A DNA stretch of 38,658 nucleotides from Planctomycetaceae bacterium (GTDB taxonomy: Bacteria > Planctomycetota > Planctomycetia > Pirellulales > Pirellulaceae): NCBI GenBank assembly GCA_016795075.1, contig JAEUIP010000007.1, positions 1 through 38,658 of the forward strand. Direction: 5' to 3'. The notes beneath the pieces were generated by a model, which saw nothing but the letters and a program-made list of their open reading frames with translations, was not told the origin of the DNA and ran no database searches. A program made the translations under genes and the position numbers. This document shows positions 1 through 9,936 of the stretch, one piece after another. Each line of letters begins with the position of its first letter. Positions within the stretch are counted from its first letter, which is position 1.

Positions 1-92
1 GTTAGCAGAGCGAGTTTGGGCGGGAATCCGCCCAAGCACGCGCCGCTAAGCGTTCCCCCTCCACCAGCCGACCCAACCCCCCTCATCCCCGG

Positions 93-122
93 CCCTTCTC
101 CCCCAAAGAAAGGGGAGAAGGG
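93..122. repeat. Perfect 11-bp inverted repeat (hairpin) in the upstream non-coding stretch
   Basis: The arms CCCTTCTCCCC (93-103) and GGGGAGAAGGG (112-122) are perfectly complementary around an 8-nt loop. The hairpin lies in the 372-bp leader before the first gene, in which I see no convincing coding region. There is no T-run after it, so it is not a classic intrinsic terminator. It could be a dispersed intergenic palindrome or the end signal of a gene lying left of the window. The rest of positions 1-359 holds nothing I can name. Confidence 0.5.
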
Positions 123-372
123 AGACCCGATGGCGCGCGTGTGGCACGCTCCCAGAACTGCGTGCACCAATATAATGGGAAGAACTGGGTCTGCTGGTGG
201 AGCGGTATTGGGCTTTATCCGATTGACGAGTGCCCGCTAAACTGGCTCTTTGGGAGTCGAATGGTTGGGTTAGGGGGTTCGTAGCGGCCCGACAGCAACG
301 GCCAAAGACTGCTATCATCCCTGGCCGATTTACCCATAGTTCCGTTTGTCCCGCCTATCGAGGAATTGCAAC

Positions 373-1371
373 GTGCATCCTGCCTTGAGATTGGGGTTCG
401 TGTTGGTGTTTGGGTTATGGACCCAATTCGCTCACGATGCGTTTGCGCAAAAGTGGGCGGCCGATATGTTCTCGGAGCGAGAGCACGATTTCGGCACGGT
501 CGCGAAAAACTCCGATGCGACCTACGAGTTCCAGTTCAAGAACCTCTATCAAGAAGAGGTCGTGATTCGTAGCATTCGTTCCAGTTGTGGTTGCATCACA
601 CCTTCCTACACCAAGCAACGAATCGGGTCGCTCGAGACCGGTGCTATCGTTGCCAAGTTCAATACGGATAAGTTTGTCGGGCATCGTAGTGCAACCGTCA
701 CGGTGACGTTCGAAAAGCCGTTTTTTGCTGAAGTGCAACTCAAGGCGTCCGGTCTGATCCGCGGGGATGTCGTCTTGGAGCCCGGCAAGTTGGATTTCGG
801 CAGTGCGACCAGTTTTGGCGACACCCGGAAGACCATGCTCGTTGACTATCGCGGCAGCTTGTCGAATTGGCAAATTGTGGACGTCACCAGCACCTTCCCG
901 CATGTTCGAGTCTCGTTGAAAGAAACACAGCGGCATCGTGGGCGGGTCATTTACTCGCTAAACGTCCGTTTGTTGCCTGAGGCGGCAGCTGGGCTGCACC
1001 AAGCCGACTTGATGCTGATTACCAACGACCCGAACAACCGGGAAATCCCGATCTCGGTGTCCGCCAACATCTTGGAGCCAATCCAAGTTAGTCCTGCTCA
1101 ATTTGATTTGGGCAATGTGGAGCCTGGGCAAACAATCACCAAGCACATTTTGGTGAGGTCGTCCGAGCAGTGCCAAATCAGCTCGGCCACTGCCGATAGT
1201 CCAGCGATTGTGCCGACGGCCTCGGCCGAAGCCAAGAACATGCACAAAATCCCCATTGTCTTCACTGCCGGTCCGAAAACCGGACCAATTTCGGCGACCG
1301 TTACGATCAAGACCAGCCAAGGTGCGACGCAGACAGTCGCTGTCCACGCCAACGTCATTGCGGACGAATAG
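373..1371 (+). CDS. Secreted DUF1573 domain protein
   Basis: Unknown function. The 332-residue product has an N-terminal signal peptide (hydrophobic LGFVLVFGLW, likely cleavage near DAFAQ). DUF1573 features follow: HDFGTV, then a strand-rich stretch ending in the signature SSCGC near residue 75. A second Ig/ASH-like repeat starts near residue 240 (FDLGNVEPGQ). Such domains are beta-sandwiches common in planctomycete and Bacteroidetes exported proteins and probably bind other proteins. The frame is also open from a TTG at 346, but GTG at 373 is preferred: GAGGA at 360-364 sits 8 nt upstream and the signal peptide then has normal length. It is followed by 154 bp and the deoxyhypusine-synthase-like gene on the same strand. 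The family call is firm; the role is unknown. Confidence 0.85.
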   Translation: MHPALRLGFVLVFGLWTQFAHDAFAQKWAADMFSEREHDFGTVAKNSDATYEFQFKNLYQEEVVIRSIRSSCGCITPSYTKQRIGSLETGAIVAKFNTDKFVGHRSATVTVTFEKPFFAEVQLKASGLIRGDVVLEPGKLDFGSATSFGDTRKTMLVDYRGSLSNWQIVDVTSTFPHVRVSLKETQRHRGRVIYSLNVRLLPEAAAGLHQADLMLITNDPNNREIPISVSANILEPIQVSPAQFDLGNVEPGQTITKHILVRSSEQCQISSATADSPAIVPTASAEAKNMHKIPIVFTAGPKTGPISATVTIKTSQGATQTVAVHANVIADE

Positions 1372-1525
1372 TGCTCCCGAATCCTGCCGTGGCACGGATG
1401 CTTGTGCACGCGAGTTGGGCAAAGACGCCCGAGGAAGCGACTTTCGGGCAATTGCTGGATTTCGTCGTCTTGAATAGACTGGGGACTTCCCGAAATCCCC
1501 TTTCCGTTGGTTCACTGCGATTGCC

Positions 1526-2542
1526 ATGTCTTCGACGCCGGTCCTTGAATTTATTCTCCGCAACTACAAAAACTTCAATGCCCGCGTGACTCGGGACGCG
1601 CTGCTGGCGTATTGGCGGCACTTGCAGGGCGGCGGGAAGATGTTTTGGACATTGGCCGGTGCGATGTCCTCGGCCCAATTGGGTATTACCTTGGCTCCGG
1701 CCATTCGCGAAGGCCTGATTCACGGCATTTCGTCGACCGGCGCGAACCTGGAAGAGTCCTTGTTTCGGTTGGTGGCCCACCACAGCTACAAAGACTTCCC
1801 CGATTACCGCTATTTCACCAAAGCCGACGATACCAAGATTCTCAAGCAACGGATGCGTCGAGTGACCGACACCAGCATCCCGGAAGACGAAGCCTTTCGC
1901 GCGGTCGAGAAGTTTATCCTTCCGATGTGGAAGCAGGCCCACGAATCCGGCAATCGACGATTCTGGCACGAGTACTTCTACGAACTGATTCAAAAACTGC
2001 CCGCCAAAGCCCACGAAGGCAAAGCGGACGAGTCGTGGTTGTTGGCGGCTGCCAAAGCCAACTTGCCCATGGTCGTGCCTGGCTACGAGGACTCGACGTT
2101 TGGCAATATCTTTGCCTCCCATGTGAAGTTCAACGACTTCCCGGCCTCGATTGTCAAATCGGGCATCGAGTACATGGCCGAGTTCTACGACCAATACCAA
2201 GACATGTCCAAAGGAGCCGGGATCGGCTTCTTCCAGATCGGTGGTGGGATCGCGGGCGACTTCCCGATCTGTGTGGTGCCATCGATCAAATACGATTTGG
2301 AAAAGAAGGCCAAACCGTGGGCTTACTTTTGCCAGATTTCTGATTCAACTACTTCTTATGGTTCCTATTCGGGAGCGACCCCCAATGAGAAAATCACTTG
2401 GGACAAGCTGACCGATAAAACCCCGATGTTCGTCATCGAGTCCGATGCCACGATTGTCGCCCCGCTGATCCTGTCGGCCTTGTTGGAATGCCGCCGCTTT
2501 CCCAAGGAAGCCGACAAGCTGATCAGCAAGTTGGACGCTTGA
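1526..2542 (+). CDS. Deoxyhypusine synthase family protein (bacterial polyamine enzyme)
   Basis: The 338-residue product matches the deoxyhypusine synthase fold from end to end: LAGAMSSAQLG near residue 45 and GGGIAGDFPICVVPS near 240 (NAD-binding region). ITWDKL places Lys294 where the eukaryotic enzyme has its catalytic lysine (VSWGKI in human). In eukaryotes and archaea the enzyme transfers the aminobutyl group of spermidine to eIF5A. Bacteria have no eIF5A, and bacterial relatives are known to make polyamines, for example homospermidine synthases. A small-molecule acceptor is therefore the better guess, but the exact product cannot be read from sequence. The ATG start has no clear Shine-Dalgarno. 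It lies 97 bp upstream of metH on the same strand; joint transcription is possible but unproven. Family call strong, substrate uncertain. Confidence 0.88.
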   Translation: MSSTPVLEFILRNYKNFNARVTRDALLAYWRHLQGGGKMFWTLAGAMSSAQLGITLAPAIREGLIHGISSTGANLEESLFRLVAHHSYKDFPDYRYFTKADDTKILKQRMRRVTDTSIPEDEAFRAVEKFILPMWKQAHESGNRRFWHEYFYELIQKLPAKAHEGKADESWLLAAAKANLPMVVPGYEDSTFGNIFASHVKFNDFPASIVKSGIEYMAEFYDQYQDMSKGAGIGFFQIGGGIAGDFPICVVPSIKYDLEKKAKPWAYFCQISDSTTSYGSYSGATPNEKITWDKLTDKTPMFVIESDATIVAPLILSALLECRRFPKEADKLISKLDA

Positions 2543-2639
2543 CCAAGCGTCCAGCTAAAGCCTTGATCGTCGGGTTGCCAAAACGCGCGGATGTCCCGTG
2601 CGCTGCGGTGACTCGTTCCTTTGCGCAACGGATGAACAC

Positions 2640-5600
2640 ATGTCGGTCGATATTCGCGAATATTTGCAAGAACGTATTCTGATCCTGGACGGTGCCATGG
2701 GCAGCATGCTCCAGCAATACAAAATGTCCGAAGAGGACGTCCGTGGCAAGTTGTTTGCCAATCATCAAAAGGATTTGAAAAACTTCTCGGACGTCTTGTG
2801 CTTGACCCATCCGGACAAGATTACTTCGATCCACGAGCAATACTTGGCGGCCGGCGCCGACATCATCGAGACGAATTCGTTTGGCGCCAGTACCGTGGGC
2901 ATGGAAGAGTTTGATCTCGCCCCTGAAATGGTCGGAAAACTGAATCAAGCAGCCATCGATTGCGCGCGACAGGCTGTCGAGAAGTACAACCGGCTCACAC
3001 CCGACAAACGTCGGTTCATCGCCGGTTCCATTGGTCCGACCACGCGGCAAACGGCGATTAGCACGCGACCCGACGATGCGGCTTACCGCAGCACGACCTT
3101 TGACGAATTGGAAGCCTCCTATTACGCCCAAGTCAAATGCCTGTGCGAAGGTGGCGTTGATCTATTGTTGCCCGAGACGGCGATCGACACCTTGAACTTG
3201 AAGTCGTGTTTGTTTGCGATTTCGCGTTATTACAAAGAGACGGGTTGCAAGATTCCGGTGATGATCTCGGCCGCGTTTGGTGACGGCGGTGGAACCTTTG
3301 TTTCGGGGCAAGTGGTTGAAGCGTTCTGGTATGCCGTGTCGAATTTTCCGATGCTCAGTGTGGGAATGAACTGCGCCTTGGGTCCCGACAAGATGAAGCC
3401 CCACTTGAAGGAACTCTCCAGTGTCGCCAATACCTACATCAGCTGCCATCCGAACGCGGGCTTGCCCAATGCGATGGGGCAATACGACTTGTCGCCGGAA
3501 AACATGGCCATTCAAATTCGCGAGTTCGCTCAACAAGGCTGGCTGAACATTGTCGGCGGTTGTTGTGGAACGACGCCCGCTCACATTCGTGAGATCTCGA
3601 AGGCCGTTGCCGATGTTTCGCCACGTCGCGTTCCCGAATCCGCGCCCTTGATGCGCCTCAGCGGCACGCGACCGTTGGTCTTGCGTCCCGAATCCAACTT
3701 CCTCATGATCGGCGAACGCACCAACGTGATGGGTTCGAAGATGTTTGCGCGGTTGGTCCGTTCGGGCGACTATGAAAAGGCGGTCGAGGTCGCGCGCGAA
3801 CAAGTCCAAGGCGGCGCGCTTGTGATTGACGTCAACATGGACGACGCGCTGTTGGACGGCGTTGAAGCCATGACGACCTACTTGCGACTGTTGGCCGGGG
3901 AAAGCGACATCAGCAGCGTGCCGGTGATGATCGACAGTTCGCGTTGGGATGTGATCGAAGCGGGACTCAAAAACGTCCAAGGCAAGTCGATCGTCAACTC
4001 GATCTCGCTGAAAGACGGCGAGGCAGAATTCCTGCGCCGCGCAGAACTGGTGCGTCGCTATGGGGCAGCGGTTGTCGTGATGGCTTTTGACGAACAAGGC
4101 CAAGCCGTTGAAAAAAGCGACAAAGTGCGGATTTGCCAACGCGCTTACAAGCTGCTGACGGAAAAGATCAACTTCCCACCGCAAGACATCATTTTTGATC
4201 CGAACATCTTGACCGTCGCGACCGGGATCAGCGAACACGACAACTACGCCGTGGACTTTATTGAAGCCACGCGCGAGATCAAAGCGACCTGCCCGCTGGC
4301 CAAGATCAGCGGTGGGGTGAGCAACGTGTCGTTCTCGTTCCGTGGCAACGACAAAGTCCGCGAGGCCATGCATTCGGCGTTTCTGTACCACGCCATCAAA
4401 GCCGGCATGGACATGGGTATCGTCAACGCCGGGCAGTTGGAAGTCTACGAACAAATCGAACCAGAACTGTTGCTGCATGTCGAGGACGTGTTATTGAACC
4501 GTCGTCCGGATGCCACGGATCGTTTGTTGGTGTTGGCCGAAAAATTCAAAGGCGACAAGACCGAACGCACGGTCGAAGAGCAACCCTGGCGCGACGAGCC
4601 GGTGGAGGCGCGGATCGAATACGCTTTGATCAAAGGCATCGATCGCTTTGTCGAAGCCGACGCGGAAGAAGCTCGACAGAAATTCCCGCGTTGCTTGGAT
4701 ATCATCGAAGGTCCGATGATGAAAGGGATGGGCATCGTCGGCGACTTGTTCGGCGAAGGAAAAATGTTCCTGCCGCAGGTGGTCAAAAGCGCGCGAGTGA
4801 TGAAGAAGGCCGTCGCGTATTTGACGCCGTTTATGGAAGCCGAAAAGTTGGCGGCAGGCATCACCGGTGATCAACACAATGGCAAAGTTTTGTTGGCGAC
4901 CGTCAAAGGGGATGTCCATGACATCGGCAAGAACATCGTCGGCGTGGTGTTGGCGTGCAACAACTACCACATCATCGACTTGGGTGTGATGGTCTCGATG
5001 GAAAAGATCCTCGACGCCGCCGTCGAACACGATGTCGACATCATCGGTTTGTCGGGGTTGATCACGCCCAGTCTCGATGAGATGGTCATTGTGGCCACGG
5101 AGATGGAACGTCGCGGTATGTCGGTGCCGCTGCTGATCGGGGGGGCCACCACCAGCGACAAACACACGGCGGTCAAGATCGCTCCCCGCTATTCGGGCCC
5201 CACGGTCCATGTCTTGGACGCGTCGCGCAGCGTGGGTGTCGTGGAGAAATTACTCAATGAAGAATCGTATTCCGAGTTTGTTGCTGAAAACACAGCCAAA
5301 CATCAAAAGTTGGCGGACGCCTACGAAGCTCGCGACTTGAAACTAGTTCCATACACCGAAGCGCTGGAACGACGCTGGAATTTTGATTGGTCCACGGTCG
5401 ATATTTCACAGCCGAAGTTTACTGGTCTACGCACCGTCGATGGCGACATCACCACGATTCGTCAATACATCGATTGGTCACCGTTTTTCTCTTCGTGGGA
5501 GATGAAGGGCAAGTACCCCAAGATTTTGACGGACCCCAAAATGGGACGCGAAGCGCAAGAGCTCTTCGACAATGCCAATGCATTGTTGGATCTAGCCCAG

Positions 5601-6338
5601 CGTGAAGGCAAGTTGCAGCTAAAAGGCGTGTATGGCTTTTGGCCGGCCGCCACCGTCGGGGACGACATCCTGGTGTACTCGGACGAGAGTCGCAAACAAC
5701 AGGCTTGCACATTCCACATGTTGCGGCAGCAATGGGAGCGGCAAGGACAGACAAACTTCAAGTCGTTGGCCGATTTGGTAGCCCCGCTCGACAGTGGACG
5801 GCACGATTACATCGGCGGGTTTGCGGTCACGTCCGGGATCGGTTGCCACGAATGGACCGAAGCCCTAACGAAAGCCAATGACACCTACAACGCCATCTTG
5901 GTGCAATCGGTGGCCGATCGTCTGGCAGAAGCGTTTGCCGAATGGCTACACGAACGAGTGCGTCAGGAATGGGGGTATGAAAAGACTCCATTGCCGTTGG
6001 AGCAATTGATCGAAGAAAGTTATCGCGGGATTCGTCCGGCAGCCGGATATCCGGCTTGCCCAGATCACACGGAAAAAGCAACGTTGTTCCGCTTGTTGGA
6101 CGCAACCAAGCATACGACGATCACCTTGACCGAATCGTTTGCGATGTGGCCCTCGGCCAGCGTGAGCGGGTTGTACTTTGGCCATCCCGAGGCTCGCTAC
6201 TTTGCCGTCAGCAAAATTGCCCAAGATCAAGTGGTCGACTACGCGCGCCGCAAAGGTCGCACGATCGCCGAAATGGAACGTTGGTTGTCGCCGAACTTAG
6301 GCTACGAACCCGCCCGCGAGCGATTGGTCTCAACTTAA
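2640..6338 (+). CDS. metH: Cobalamin-dependent methionine synthase
   Basis: This 1232-residue protein is full length (E. coli MetH has 1227) and almost colinear with it. It moves a methyl group from methyltetrahydrofolate to homocysteine through cob(I)alamin. The homocysteine domain opens with [12 protein letters not shown] and has the zinc ligands Cys245 (MNCALG), Cys308 and Cys309 (GGCCGTTP). The pterin domain follows (about 350-620). The cobalamin domain carries DVHDIG with axial His760. The C-terminal reactivation domain has the AdoMet-binding [15 protein letters not shown] from residue 1132. All key residues are present, so the enzyme should be active. The frame is open from 2598, but ATG 2640 fits the family N-terminus (SVDIREYLQ); no strong Shine-Dalgarno is visible. 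The 97-bp upstream gap is too short for a cobalamin riboswitch and none is seen. Confidence 0.98.
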   Translation: MSVDIREYLQERILILDGAMGSMLQQYKMSEEDVRGKLFANHQKDLKNFSDVLCLTHPDKITSIHEQYLAAGADIIETNSFGASTVGMEEFDLAPEMVGKLNQAAIDCARQAVEKYNRLTPDKRRFIAGSIGPTTRQTAISTRPDDAAYRSTTFDELEASYYAQVKCLCEGGVDLLLPETAIDTLNLKSCLFAISRYYKETGCKIPVMISAAFGDGGGTFVSGQVVEAFWYAVSNFPMLSVGMNCALGPDKMKPHLKELSSVANTYISCHPNAGLPNAMGQYDLSPENMAIQIREFAQQGWLNIVGGCCGTTPAHIREISKAVADVSPRRVPESAPLMRLSGTRPLVLRPESNFLMIGERTNVMGSKMFARLVRSGDYEKAVEVAREQVQGGALVIDVNMDDALLDGVEAMTTYLRLLAGESDISSVPVMIDSSRWDVIEAGLKNVQGKSIVNSISLKDGEAEFLRRAELVRRYGAAVVVMAFDEQGQAVEKSDKVRICQRAYKLLTEKINFPPQDIIFDPNILTVATGISEHDNYAVDFIEATREIKATCPLAKISGGVSNVSFSFRGNDKVREAMHSAFLYHAIKAGMDMGIVNAGQLEVYEQIEPELLLHVEDVLLNRRPDATDRLLVLAEKFKGDKTERTVEEQPWRDEPVEARIEYALIKGIDRFVEADAEEARQKFPRCLDIIEGPMMKGMGIVGDLFGEGKMFLPQVVKSARVMKKAVAYLTPFMEAEKLAAGITGDQHNGKVLLATVKGDVHDIGKNIVGVVLACNNYHIIDLGVMVSMEKILDAAVEHDVDIIGLSGLITPSLDEMVIVATEMERRGMSVPLLIGGATTSDKHTAVKIAPRYSGPTVHVLDASRSVGVVEKLLNEESYSEFVAENTAKHQKLADAYEARDLKLVPYTEALERRWNFDWSTVDISQPKFTGLRTVDGDITTIRQYIDWSPFFSSWEMKGKYPKILTDPKMGREAQELFDNANALLDLAQREGKLQLKGVYGFWPAATVGDDILVYSDESRKQQACTFHMLRQQWERQGQTNFKSLADLVAPLDSGRHDYIGGFAVTSGIGCHEWTEALTKANDTYNAILVQSVADRLAEAFAEWLHERVRQEWGYEKTPLPLEQLIEESYRGIRPAAGYPACPDHTEKATLFRLLDATKHTTITLTESFAMWPSASVSGLYFGHPEARYFAVSKIAQDQVVDYARRKGRTIAEMERWLSPNLGYEPARERLVST

Positions 6339-6354
6339 GTTCCGGATGTCGCCG

Positions 6355-6660
6355 GGGTTCGCCACGAAGAGGTCGTGGAGAATCGGATCGCGGAGCGATC
6401 CGCGACACACAAGGGAGTAGCGGTCGAGCGACAGACTGGGTCGCCACCGAGTTTCTTTTGGTCGAGCCCTTGGGTTCGCCACGAAGAGGTCGTGGAGAAT
6501 CGGATCGCGGAACGATCCGCGACACACAAGAGAGTAGCGGTCGAGCGACAGACTGGGTCGCCACCGAGTTACTTTTGGTCGAGCTCAGGGGGTCGCCGCG
6601 AAGAAGAGGTAGTAGGGAATCGGATCGCGGAGCGATCCGCGACAATGCTGGAGCGTTGGC
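6355..6660. repeat. Three tandem ~117-bp repeats with hairpins, between convergent genes
   Basis: Units start near 6355, 6472 and 6589. Units 1 and 2 are almost identical at period 117. Unit 3 diverges, has a 3-nt insertion and is cut short after about 65 nt. Each unit contains CGGATCGC-GGA-GCGATCCG (6384-6402 in unit 1, 6621-6639 in unit 3; one arm base changed in unit 2). This can also fold as TCGCGGA/TCCGCGA. Units 1 and 2 add a second hairpin, CCACGA-AGAGG-TCGTGG. The array fills the gap between metH (+) and the lipoprotein gene (-), so it may end transcription from both sides. Because period and insertion are multiples of three, long open frames cross it on both strands; I regard these as by-products. 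Confidence 0.85.
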
Positions 6661-6661
6661 T

Positions 6662-7186
6662 TCACTGCCGCGCGGTTACCTGGTGGATGGGTTGGCGAGC
6701 GAAGCGACGACCGCTTGGTAATGGCGACGCTTGAGAGGCGATCAGTTTTCTGGGTGCGGTCGTCAATGCGGGCTGCGACGGTGTCGAGCGACGCGACTGC
6801 GGGTCTTCCTTCACGCTAATCGGTTTGGCTGGAGTTTGGTTGGACCGCTGAATCAACTCGCGACGGGGTGGTGGTGTCGATGGATTGGTCGGAGCAGGTG
6901 TTTGTTCGGCCGGAGTGGGTTGTGGAGCTGCCGAATTTTCGGTGGGTTGGGGCATGGACTCCCGAGACTCAGGCAGCAATTCGGACTCCTCGGACCAATG
7001 TCCAACCATGCCCACGTTGGGGTCTGAAAAAGGAGAGCCCACGCGACCGTGACTTGGGTCCGGGCGTTCCAACAACTCGCTGGTGGCCAAGTAGTCGTTG
7101 TCGTACAGACCACAGCACATCGCACAACCGCTGGACATGAGCATTGCGGCGGCGGCGAACAACAAGTGATAACTACGGTAAGACAT
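6662..7186 (-). CDS. Small proline/threonine-rich lipoprotein
   Basis: Unrecognised 174-residue protein. It starts MSYRSYHLLFAAAAMLMSSG with a lipobox (SSGC) near residue 21, so it should be lipid-anchored. The mature part is low-complexity, rich in Pro, Thr, Ser and Gln (PTPAEQTPAPTNPSTPPP), with no catalytic motif. The frame runs open to 7486, but the ATG at 7186 gives the only sensible export signal. It lies 44 bp downstream of the TolC-like gene on the same strand, so the two are probably co-transcribed, and it may be an accessory of that channel. The 3' end abuts the tandem-repeat array. Confidence 0.7.
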   Translation of the reverse strand: MSYRSYHLLFAAAAMLMSSGCAMCCGLYDNDYLATSELLERPDPSHGRVGSPFSDPNVGMVGHWSEESELLPESRESMPQPTENSAAPQPTPAEQTPAPTNPSTPPPRRELIQRSNQTPAKPISVKEDPQSRRSTPSQPALTTAPRKLIASQASPLPSGRRFARQPIHQVTARQ

Positions 7187-7230
7187 GGTGGCGATTCCTA
7201 ATCGGTTCAAGCGGGTTGAGGATTGCGGAG

Positions 7231-9597
7231 TTACTGAGGCTTGATTTGAGCCACAGATTTGCGAGTTGGGCGGTAGCTTTGGCCTCGACCTCGCTGTGAC
7301 GCAGACGCTGGTTGGGGAGCCACAATCTCCTCGGTTGCGGATACGGTTCGCACCGGATACGACAACTCGGCGGGTGGGTTCATGGCCATCGATCGAGTGG
7401 AACTGGGCGGGGTCGTCACCTGGTTGCTTCGCAAACGGTTGGCGTCGGTGGACTGTTGCGAAACGGTATCTTGCGCGTCTTGCCATTCGCCGTACCCTTC
7501 CAACTCCAAAGTCATTTCATTGCTCATTTCGCCCTCGAAGACCCCGCCATCGATTTCTGATTCCAGAATCATTTCCGACGGCATGACTTCCACACCTTCC
7601 ACCATCTCTGGGGCCCAATCGCTGGTCGCGTTTCCTCCCGCGGGGCGTGGTCCTTGGCTGACGACTGCCGGTCGAGTGAACGCGTAGTTCATTTCGCGGC
7701 TAGCGCCCCGGCGACGAGCATGTTCTTCCGCATCGACATAAGCTTTGCCGACCCACGGGCCTTCGGCGAAGGTCACACCGCAATAATCCAGGGTTGTTCC
7801 CTTACGACGATGGACCAAGGCAATCGTCTTGTTGTATTCGGTCAGTGCTTGGTAGTAAGCGATCTGGGACTGCGAACGACGACGTTGGGCATCCAACACC
7901 AGATCCAAATCTCCGTCCCCATCCACATAGCGGAGCGTGACCAAATCCACTTCGTTGGTCGAAGCCACCCAGCGATTGAAGTGCGTCTGAGCCAAACGAT
8001 AGTTCGTGTTCAGGGCCCGCAAGGCTTGGGTCAACTCACGCGAGGCGTCCAGTTCCATGTCCTCCAAGCGAGCCATTTGCCGAGCTAACTTCAGCTGCGA
8101 GTTGCGGACATTCGAGAGCTCGCGACGATAGCCCACTGGCATGCCGAACTCGATCCCCAAGCGACCTTCCTGATAATCGCCGGAAGTCAAGTCTTCCCAA
8201 GCTTCGGAACCAGCGTTCGGGAAGCGAACCCCTGTCCCATCGGCACTGATCAGGTTTTCACCCAAGCCGATCAAGCGATACAACCCGGTCACATTCAAGT
8301 TGGGCAACAAAGAGTTCTTGCCGTAAGCGACCGCCAATTGTCGCTTCTTCAACTCCCAACGTTCTTGACGTAGGCTGGGTTGGAAGGTGAGTGCTTCGTC
8401 CATCGCATCGTACCAATTGAAGACGACGGCAGCCTCCGTGGGTTCGTCGGCTGGGCGAATCAACCGACCGTCGGTCATGGCAATGCCCATCAAGAACCGC
8501 AAGTTATTTTCGGCGTCCAACAGCGAAGCATAGGCCCGTTCCATTTCGGCGCGGAAGAAGAAGAACTGTTCCCGAGCCTGGGCTTCTTCGGTCCGCGATT
8601 TGTCACCACCGGCTTTGACAACCTCATTGGTCGTCCGCCAAGTCTTGATCGCGGCATCACGTCCGTCTTTCGCGGCTTGGTAGCTGCGATAGGCGGCGTA
8701 CAAATCCCAGTAGCGAATTTCGACATTGGCCACCATGTTTTGCAATTGGCCTTCCAAGTTGGCCAGCTCCTGATCGGTGTTGATCCGAGCAAAGATCACC
8801 GGCATCCGATTGATCAGTTCGCCGCGACCACGCAACAGTGGTTGGCGGAATTCGGCTTCCAAGGACGTTGAGTAGAAACTAGGCAGAGCCTGCAACGTGT
8901 TGGGCAAGTTGTTGGTGGTGTAACCGGTCACGTTGCGCAGAAAGAATTGCGTACCCGTTGCCGACTTCTTGGCCAATTCCATTTGGAAGTTGACTTGGTC
9001 TTGGTTGAAGACATTGTTGTTCGAGTCCAAGATGGTGTTGCGTGGGCGATCCAAACGCTCCCAGTTCAAAGCCGAGGTCAGCTGGGCATCGAACTCCGCT
9101 AGAGCTGCTTCAACCCCTTGGTTGACATCCAAGCTTGTGTTCGACAGTTCTCGACCCGCGGGGTTGATTTGGCCCGGCGTGCCGACGACCCCTGGCTCTG
9201 TTTCCCGGATCGCGGCATTGTACATCGTGCCCGCTTGGTTCACGTTGTTGATCAAGTTGTCCACGCCTGGGGCAACGCGATTCTCTTGCAAGCCCGGCGT
9301 GCCATAGCCGCGAATCAGTTTGTTGTTGAGAAGCGAGGTTGCAATGGCCTCTTCCAAACTGAGATCCCAAAAACTGCCAAACTGGTTGTTCTGGACCGTA
9401 AGCGGCTCGTGGGCTTGAGCGACCTCGGGCAACGGATTGATTTCCACATCCGGAAATTCCAAGTCGGTCGCCTTGTCCAGATAATTGGCCAATTGGCCAT
9501 CACCACGCCGGTAGATTGGTTGACGGGGATTGCAACCGGTAAACAGCACCGCGGTGATAAGGAGAACATACCATTGGGGGTGGGAGTACCAACGCAT
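7231..9597 (-). CDS. TolC-family outer membrane efflux lipoprotein
   Basis: Outer membrane factor of an export system. The signal peptide MRWYSHPQWYVLLITAVLFTG ends in a lipobox with Cys22. Two long helical regions typical of the family follow (roughly residues 200-400 and 430-640; for example YWDLYAAYRSYQAAKDGRDA and SLRQERWELKKRQLAVAYGK). The product has 788 residues against about 490 for E. coli TolC. The extra length lies in the N-terminal part before the first repeat and in a C-terminal tail after about residue 660. The tail is acidic (EMVEGVEVMPSEMILESEID), then Ser/Thr/Gln-rich. The frame is open to 9660 (other ATGs at 9609 and 9660); 9597 gives the best signal peptide. No inner-membrane pump or adaptor gene is adjacent; a small lipoprotein gene follows. 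Family certain, substrate unknown. Confidence 0.88.
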   Translation of the reverse strand: MRWYSHPQWYVLLITAVLFTGCNPRQPIYRRGDGQLANYLDKATDLEFPDVEINPLPEVAQAHEPLTVQNNQFGSFWDLSLEEAIATSLLNNKLIRGYGTPGLQENRVAPGVDNLINNVNQAGTMYNAAIRETEPGVVGTPGQINPAGRELSNTSLDVNQGVEAALAEFDAQLTSALNWERLDRPRNTILDSNNNVFNQDQVNFQMELAKKSATGTQFFLRNVTGYTTNNLPNTLQALPSFYSTSLEAEFRQPLLRGRGELINRMPVIFARINTDQELANLEGQLQNMVANVEIRYWDLYAAYRSYQAAKDGRDAAIKTWRTTNEVVKAGGDKSRTEEAQAREQFFFFRAEMERAYASLLDAENNLRFLMGIAMTDGRLIRPADEPTEAAVVFNWYDAMDEALTFQPSLRQERWELKKRQLAVAYGKNSLLPNLNVTGLYRLIGLGENLISADGTGVRFPNAGSEAWEDLTSGDYQEGRLGIEFGMPVGYRRELSNVRNSQLKLARQMARLEDMELDASRELTQALRALNTNYRLAQTHFNRWVASTNEVDLVTLRYVDGDGDLDLVLDAQRRRSQSQIAYYQALTEYNKTIALVHRRKGTTLDYCGVTFAEGPWVGKAYVDAEEHARRRGASREMNYAFTRPAVVSQGPRPAGGNATSDWAPEMVEGVEVMPSEMILESEIDGGVFEGEMSNEMTLELEGYGEWQDAQDTVSQQSTDANRLRSNQVTTPPSSTRSMAMNPPAELSYPVRTVSATEEIVAPQPASASQRGRGQSYRPTRKSVAQIKPQ

Positions 9598-9703
9598 TGC
9601 TCTGGGCATCCTGGCTGAGCCGTCGGGAAACCGGACGAGCAGGCACACGCGTGCCAACATTGCCGACTTCCACTAATAGCAGTTGAGTTACCCCCCCGGG
9701 TAA

Positions 9704-9741
9704 GGCACGATAAACACGTGCCACCGGATATAAAAATCCGG
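9704..9741 (-). promoter_or_regulatory. Twin hairpins in the leader of the TolC-like gene
   Basis: Two perfect 6-bp stems lie side by side upstream of the TolC-like start. On the gene's strand the first is CCGGAT-TTTTAT-ATCCGG (9741-9724), then GGCACG-TGTTTAT-CGTGCC (9722-9704). They are one base apart, each with a 6-7 nt loop. The second ends about 107 nt before the chosen start. They could be protein-binding dyads or folds in the 5' leader. A terminator is less likely because no U-run follows on that strand. Confidence 0.45.
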
Positions 9742-9936
9742 TTTCATCAGCAATGATCGGCGGCACGGGCCGTAAACTTAAGCCAATCGCTACAGCTTAA
9801 CAAAAATGTGTCAGAAGGATCGCTGAAGTGCTAGCAGAAAAGCAAGGTGGTTTAGCTGGCACTGGGTAACGCGTTCGCCCGAAGCTGGTGGCCCAAGACT
9901 GTTACGCTGAGGGAGAATCTTCCGCCTGAGGCTCAT

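Noticed and set aside
16..318. Small genes at the left edge of the window
   Set aside because: The frames overlap on opposite strands, are Pro/Arg-rich, and one contains the perfect hairpin at 93-122; no ribosome site or family resemblance.
2543..2639. Cobalamin or SAM riboswitch ahead of metH
   Set aside because: The gap is only 97 bp and shows none of the conserved boxes; it looks like a plain intercistronic spacer.
6375..6734. Protein-coding gene made of the 117-bp repeats
   Set aside because: Frames stay open on both strands only because the period is a multiple of three. The peptides resemble no family, and the frames overlap real gene ends.
9724..9741. Intrinsic terminator from the CCGGAT/ATCCGG hairpin
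   Set aside because: The stem is short, only a few Ts follow on the plus strand, no plus-strand gene ends there, and on the minus strand it sits in the TolC-like leader.
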